Position numbers and translations under genes: made by a program. A model generated the notes under the pieces. It was given only the letters and a program-made list of their open reading frames with translations, searched no databases and had not been told where the DNA came from. This document shows positions 5,234-6,974 of a stretch of DNA of 6,974 nt, piece after piece. The DNA comes from a bacterium (GTDB lineage Bacteria; Desulfobacterota; DSWW01), in contig JAUWSZ010000121.1 in assembly GCA_030609865.1 (NCBI GenBank), positions 1 to 6,974 of the forward strand, in the 5' to 3' direction. Positions within the stretch are counted from its first letter, which is position 1; every line of letters starts with the position of its first letter.

Positions 5234-6817
5234 ATGAACCTGCACAGACCGAACGCCAATGAAGCCCTCATGACCGCCAACCGCTCGCGCCACGTGGCAC
5301 CCCAGTCGGGCATTTGTACGCGTTGCATCGACGGGTGCCGCGGAAACTGTGATATGTTCAATGCCACTTTCCGTGGCAGGGAATTGCTCTATCCCGGGCC
5401 CTACGGTGAAACCACCTCAGGGGCGGACAAGGACTACCCGATCGACTACTCTCACCTCAACATTATGGGGTATGCCCTTGGAGCAGAGGGAACGCAGGCG
5501 GATCCGGATCATGCCACCTTCCCGACGGTCAGTACGGAGACCGAATACGGCGTCCAGAACAAGGTGAAGATGAAGGTCCCGATCTTTACCGGTGCCCTGG
5601 GCAGTACGGACATCGCCCGGAAGAACTGGGAGCACTTCGCGATGGGAGCCGCCATCTCCGGGATCAGCCTGGTCTGCGGGGAGAATGTCTGCGGGATCGA
5701 CCCGGAGCTCGAGCTGGACAGCAAGGGGAAGATCGTCGAGGCCCCGAACATGCGCTTGCGCGTCGAGCAGTACAGGCGCTACCACGAAGGCTACGGCGAT
5801 ATCCTGGTGCAGATGAACGTGGAGGACACGAAATTCGGCGTTGCCGAGTACGTGATCGGCAAGCTGGGCGTCGAGTGCGTGGAGTTGAAGTGGGGGCAGG
5901 GCGCCAAGTGCATCGGCGGCGAGATCAAGGTGGATACCCTGGAAAGGGCCATCGAGCTGAAGAAGAGGGGCTACATCGTCACGCCCGATCCTGAGGACCC
6001 TGCCACGCAGGCCGCTTTCAAGGACGGGGCCATCAAGCAGTTCGAGCGGCATTCCCGTCTCGGCTTCGTGGACCAGGAAGGCTTCATGAAAGAGGTGGAG
6101 AGGCTCCGAAGCCTCGGCGCCAAGCGCGTGACCCTGAAGACGGGCGCCTACCCGATGCGGGAGCTGGCCATGGCGATCAAGTGGTCCTCTGCCGCGAAGA
6201 TCGACCTGTTGACGATCGACGGAGCCCCAGGCGGAACGGGCATGAGCCCCTGGCGGATGATGTGTGAGTGGGGGATCCCTTCCATCTACCTGCACTCCAT
6301 GTCCGTTGAGCTGAGCGACAGGCTGGCCAAGAGAGGGGAGTGGGTGCCCGATCTTGCCTTCGCAGGAGGCTTCTCCTCCGAGGACCACGTCTTCAAGAGC
6401 ATCGCCCTGGGCGCTCCCTACGTGAAGGCCGTTTGTATGGGCAGGGGCTTGATGATTCCCGGCATGGTCGGCAAGAATATCGATCGCTGGTTGAAGGGTG
6501 AGGACGGCGGGCTGCCGAAATCGGTGTCCAGGCACGGGGCCACCAAAGAGGAGATCTTCGTCTGCTTCGAAGAGATCAAGGCCAAGTACGGTGCCGACGC
6601 CGACACGATGCCCCTCGGTGCGATCGGCATCTACAGTGCTACGGAGAAGATTCGCGTGGGCCTGCAGCAGCTGATGGCCGGTGCCAGGAAGTGGAAGACA
6701 GGCCTGATCGGCAGGGTTGATCTTGCCTCCTTGACAGAGGAATGCACAAAGGTGACGGGCATCCCTTATGTCATGGACGCCTACAGGGAGGACGCCCTCC
6801 GCATCATAGATGGATAG
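5234..6817 (+). CDS. FMN-binding glutamate synthase family protein (stand-alone GltS-type barrel)
   Basis: The 527-residue product (541 from ATG 5192) is a GltS-type FMN barrel. An N-terminal cysteine cluster, C28, C31, C35, C39 (CX2CX3CX3C), precedes it. Barrel landmarks, numbered from ATG 5234, are KWGQGAKCIGG (219-229), matching the family's K-x-x-QGAKPG-x-GG; DGAPGGTGMSP (329-339); AGGF (377-380); and KAVCMGRG (398-405) where the FMN phosphate loop should be. The usual C-terminal Fe-S cysteine cluster is absent; MIPGMVGKN stands in that position. By family knowledge it is a cytoplasmic oxidoreductase that could transfer ammonia to a 2-oxo acid, using the gene-2 protein as ammonia source. 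Substrate and electron donor are not shown. It is preceded by a terminator, so it probably has its own promoter or attenuator, and is followed by a strong terminator. It belongs to a subfamily different from the gene-1 barrel. Confidence 0.88.
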   Translation: MNLHRPNANEALMTANRSRHVAPQSGICTRCIDGCRGNCDMFNATFRGRELLYPGPYGETTSGADKDYPIDYSHLNIMGYALGAEGTQADPDHATFPTVSTETEYGVQNKVKMKVPIFTGALGSTDIARKNWEHFAMGAAISGISLVCGENVCGIDPELELDSKGKIVEAPNMRLRVEQYRRYHEGYGDILVQMNVEDTKFGVAEYVIGKLGVECVELKWGQGAKCIGGEIKVDTLERAIELKKRGYIVTPDPEDPATQAAFKDGAIKQFERHSRLGFVDQEGFMKEVERLRSLGAKRVTLKTGAYPMRELAMAIKWSSAAKIDLLTIDGAPGGTGMSPWRMMCEWGIPSIYLHSMSVELSDRLAKRGEWVPDLAFAGGFSSEDHVFKSIALGAPYVKAVCMGRGLMIPGMVGKNIDRWLKGEDGGLPKSVSRHGATKEEIFVCFEEIKAKYGADADTMPLGAIGIYSATEKIRVGLQQLMAGARKWKTGLIGRVDLASLTEECTKVTGIPYVMDAYREDALRIIDG

Positions 6818-6840
6818 ACACCAGCCACACATGTCAATGA

Positions 6841-6880
6841 GCAAAAAAGCGGCCGCCCAAGAGGACGGCCGCTTTTTTGC
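6841..6880. terminator. Bidirectional intrinsic terminator after gene 3
   Basis: GCAAAAAAGCGGCCG (6841-6855) and its exact reverse complement (6866-6880) form a 15-bp perfect stem around a 10-base loop. The stem carries A6 on one side and T6 on the other, so it should work in both directions. It starts 23 nt after the gene-3 stop and closes this gene cluster. Confidence 0.9.
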
Positions 6881-6900
6881 GGGCCTTTGTCCGATGTGCC

Positions 6901-6934
6901 GCCAGGTGTTATGCTAGTATAACATGCGCCTGGC
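6901..6934. promoter_or_regulatory. Inverted repeat downstream of the cluster, possible operator or promoter region
   Basis: GCCAGG-TGTTAT (6901-6912) pairs with ATAACA (6919-6924) and CCTGGC (6929-6934), leaving a 4-base TGCG bulge and a GCTAGT loop. The AT-rich centre carries TGCTAGTAT, an extended -10-like word (6912-6920), but no good -35 is placed for it. It may belong to the control region of a gene beyond the window, or simply be a second RNA hairpin. Confidence 0.3.
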
Positions 6935-6936
6935 CC

Positions 6937-6974
6937 CGCGCCCGAATTCGAGGACGAGGACGAGGACGATCGAC
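6937..6974. repeat. CG-phased hexamer repeat, copy 2 (runs off the window)
   Basis: Units CGCGCC, CGAATT, three CGAGGA and CGATCG continue to the window end. Bases 6941-6969 are identical to 2096-2124, including the palindromic CGAATTCG at 6943-6950. The flanks differ from copy 1, so this is a dispersed element and not a large duplication. Confidence 0.8.

Noticed and set aside
5417..6844. Minus-strand open frame (475 codons) opposite gene 3
   Set aside because: Shadow of the real gene; it starts inside the bidirectional terminator and has no recognisable domain.

Overview
The window is GC-rich and holds three plus-strand genes. All belong to the split ('archaeal-type') glutamate synthase (GOGAT) family, in which the parts of a GltB large subunit are spread over separate proteins. 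The eight-cysteine ferredoxin module, the lack of an NADPH-binding GltD subunit, and the long intergenic regions with hexamer and heptamer repeats suggest an anaerobic bacterium. A deltaproteobacterium or Desulfobacterota member is plausible, but that is an inference and cannot be proven from this sequence.

Layout. (1) 1-2004 is the 3' part of a gene that starts upstream of the window. It encodes the tail of one FMN/GltS-type barrel, a Pro/Glu-rich linker, a 2x[4Fe-4S]-like ferredoxin module and a complete second GltS-type FMN barrel. (2) 2005-2254 is a non-coding gap with a short hairpin, a dispersed CG-phased hexamer repeat, a four-unit CTAAYAS heptamer repeat and a leader hairpin. (3) 2255-4861 encodes a class II glutamine amidotransferase fused, through an unassigned middle region, to a GXGXG beta-helix domain. 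(4) 4862-5233 is a 372-nt gap with a promoter-like hexamer, two strong hairpins and a clear intrinsic terminator, best read as a small structured RNA or a terminating leader. (5) 5234-6817 encodes a stand-alone FMN-type glutamate synthase barrel with an N-terminal cysteine cluster. (6) 6818-6974 has a perfect bidirectional terminator, a second inverted repeat, and a second copy of the hexamer repeat running off the window end.

Likely joint role. The gene-2 protein would hydrolyse glutamine, and its GXGXG domain would help form the ammonia route. An FMN barrel (gene 1 and/or gene 3) would add the ammonia reductively to 2-oxoglutarate or a related 2-oxo acid, with electrons arriving through the Fe-S module, plausibly from ferredoxin. 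The oddity is the ratio: at least three GltS-type barrel units (one only partly visible) accompany a single amidotransferase/GXGXG protein.
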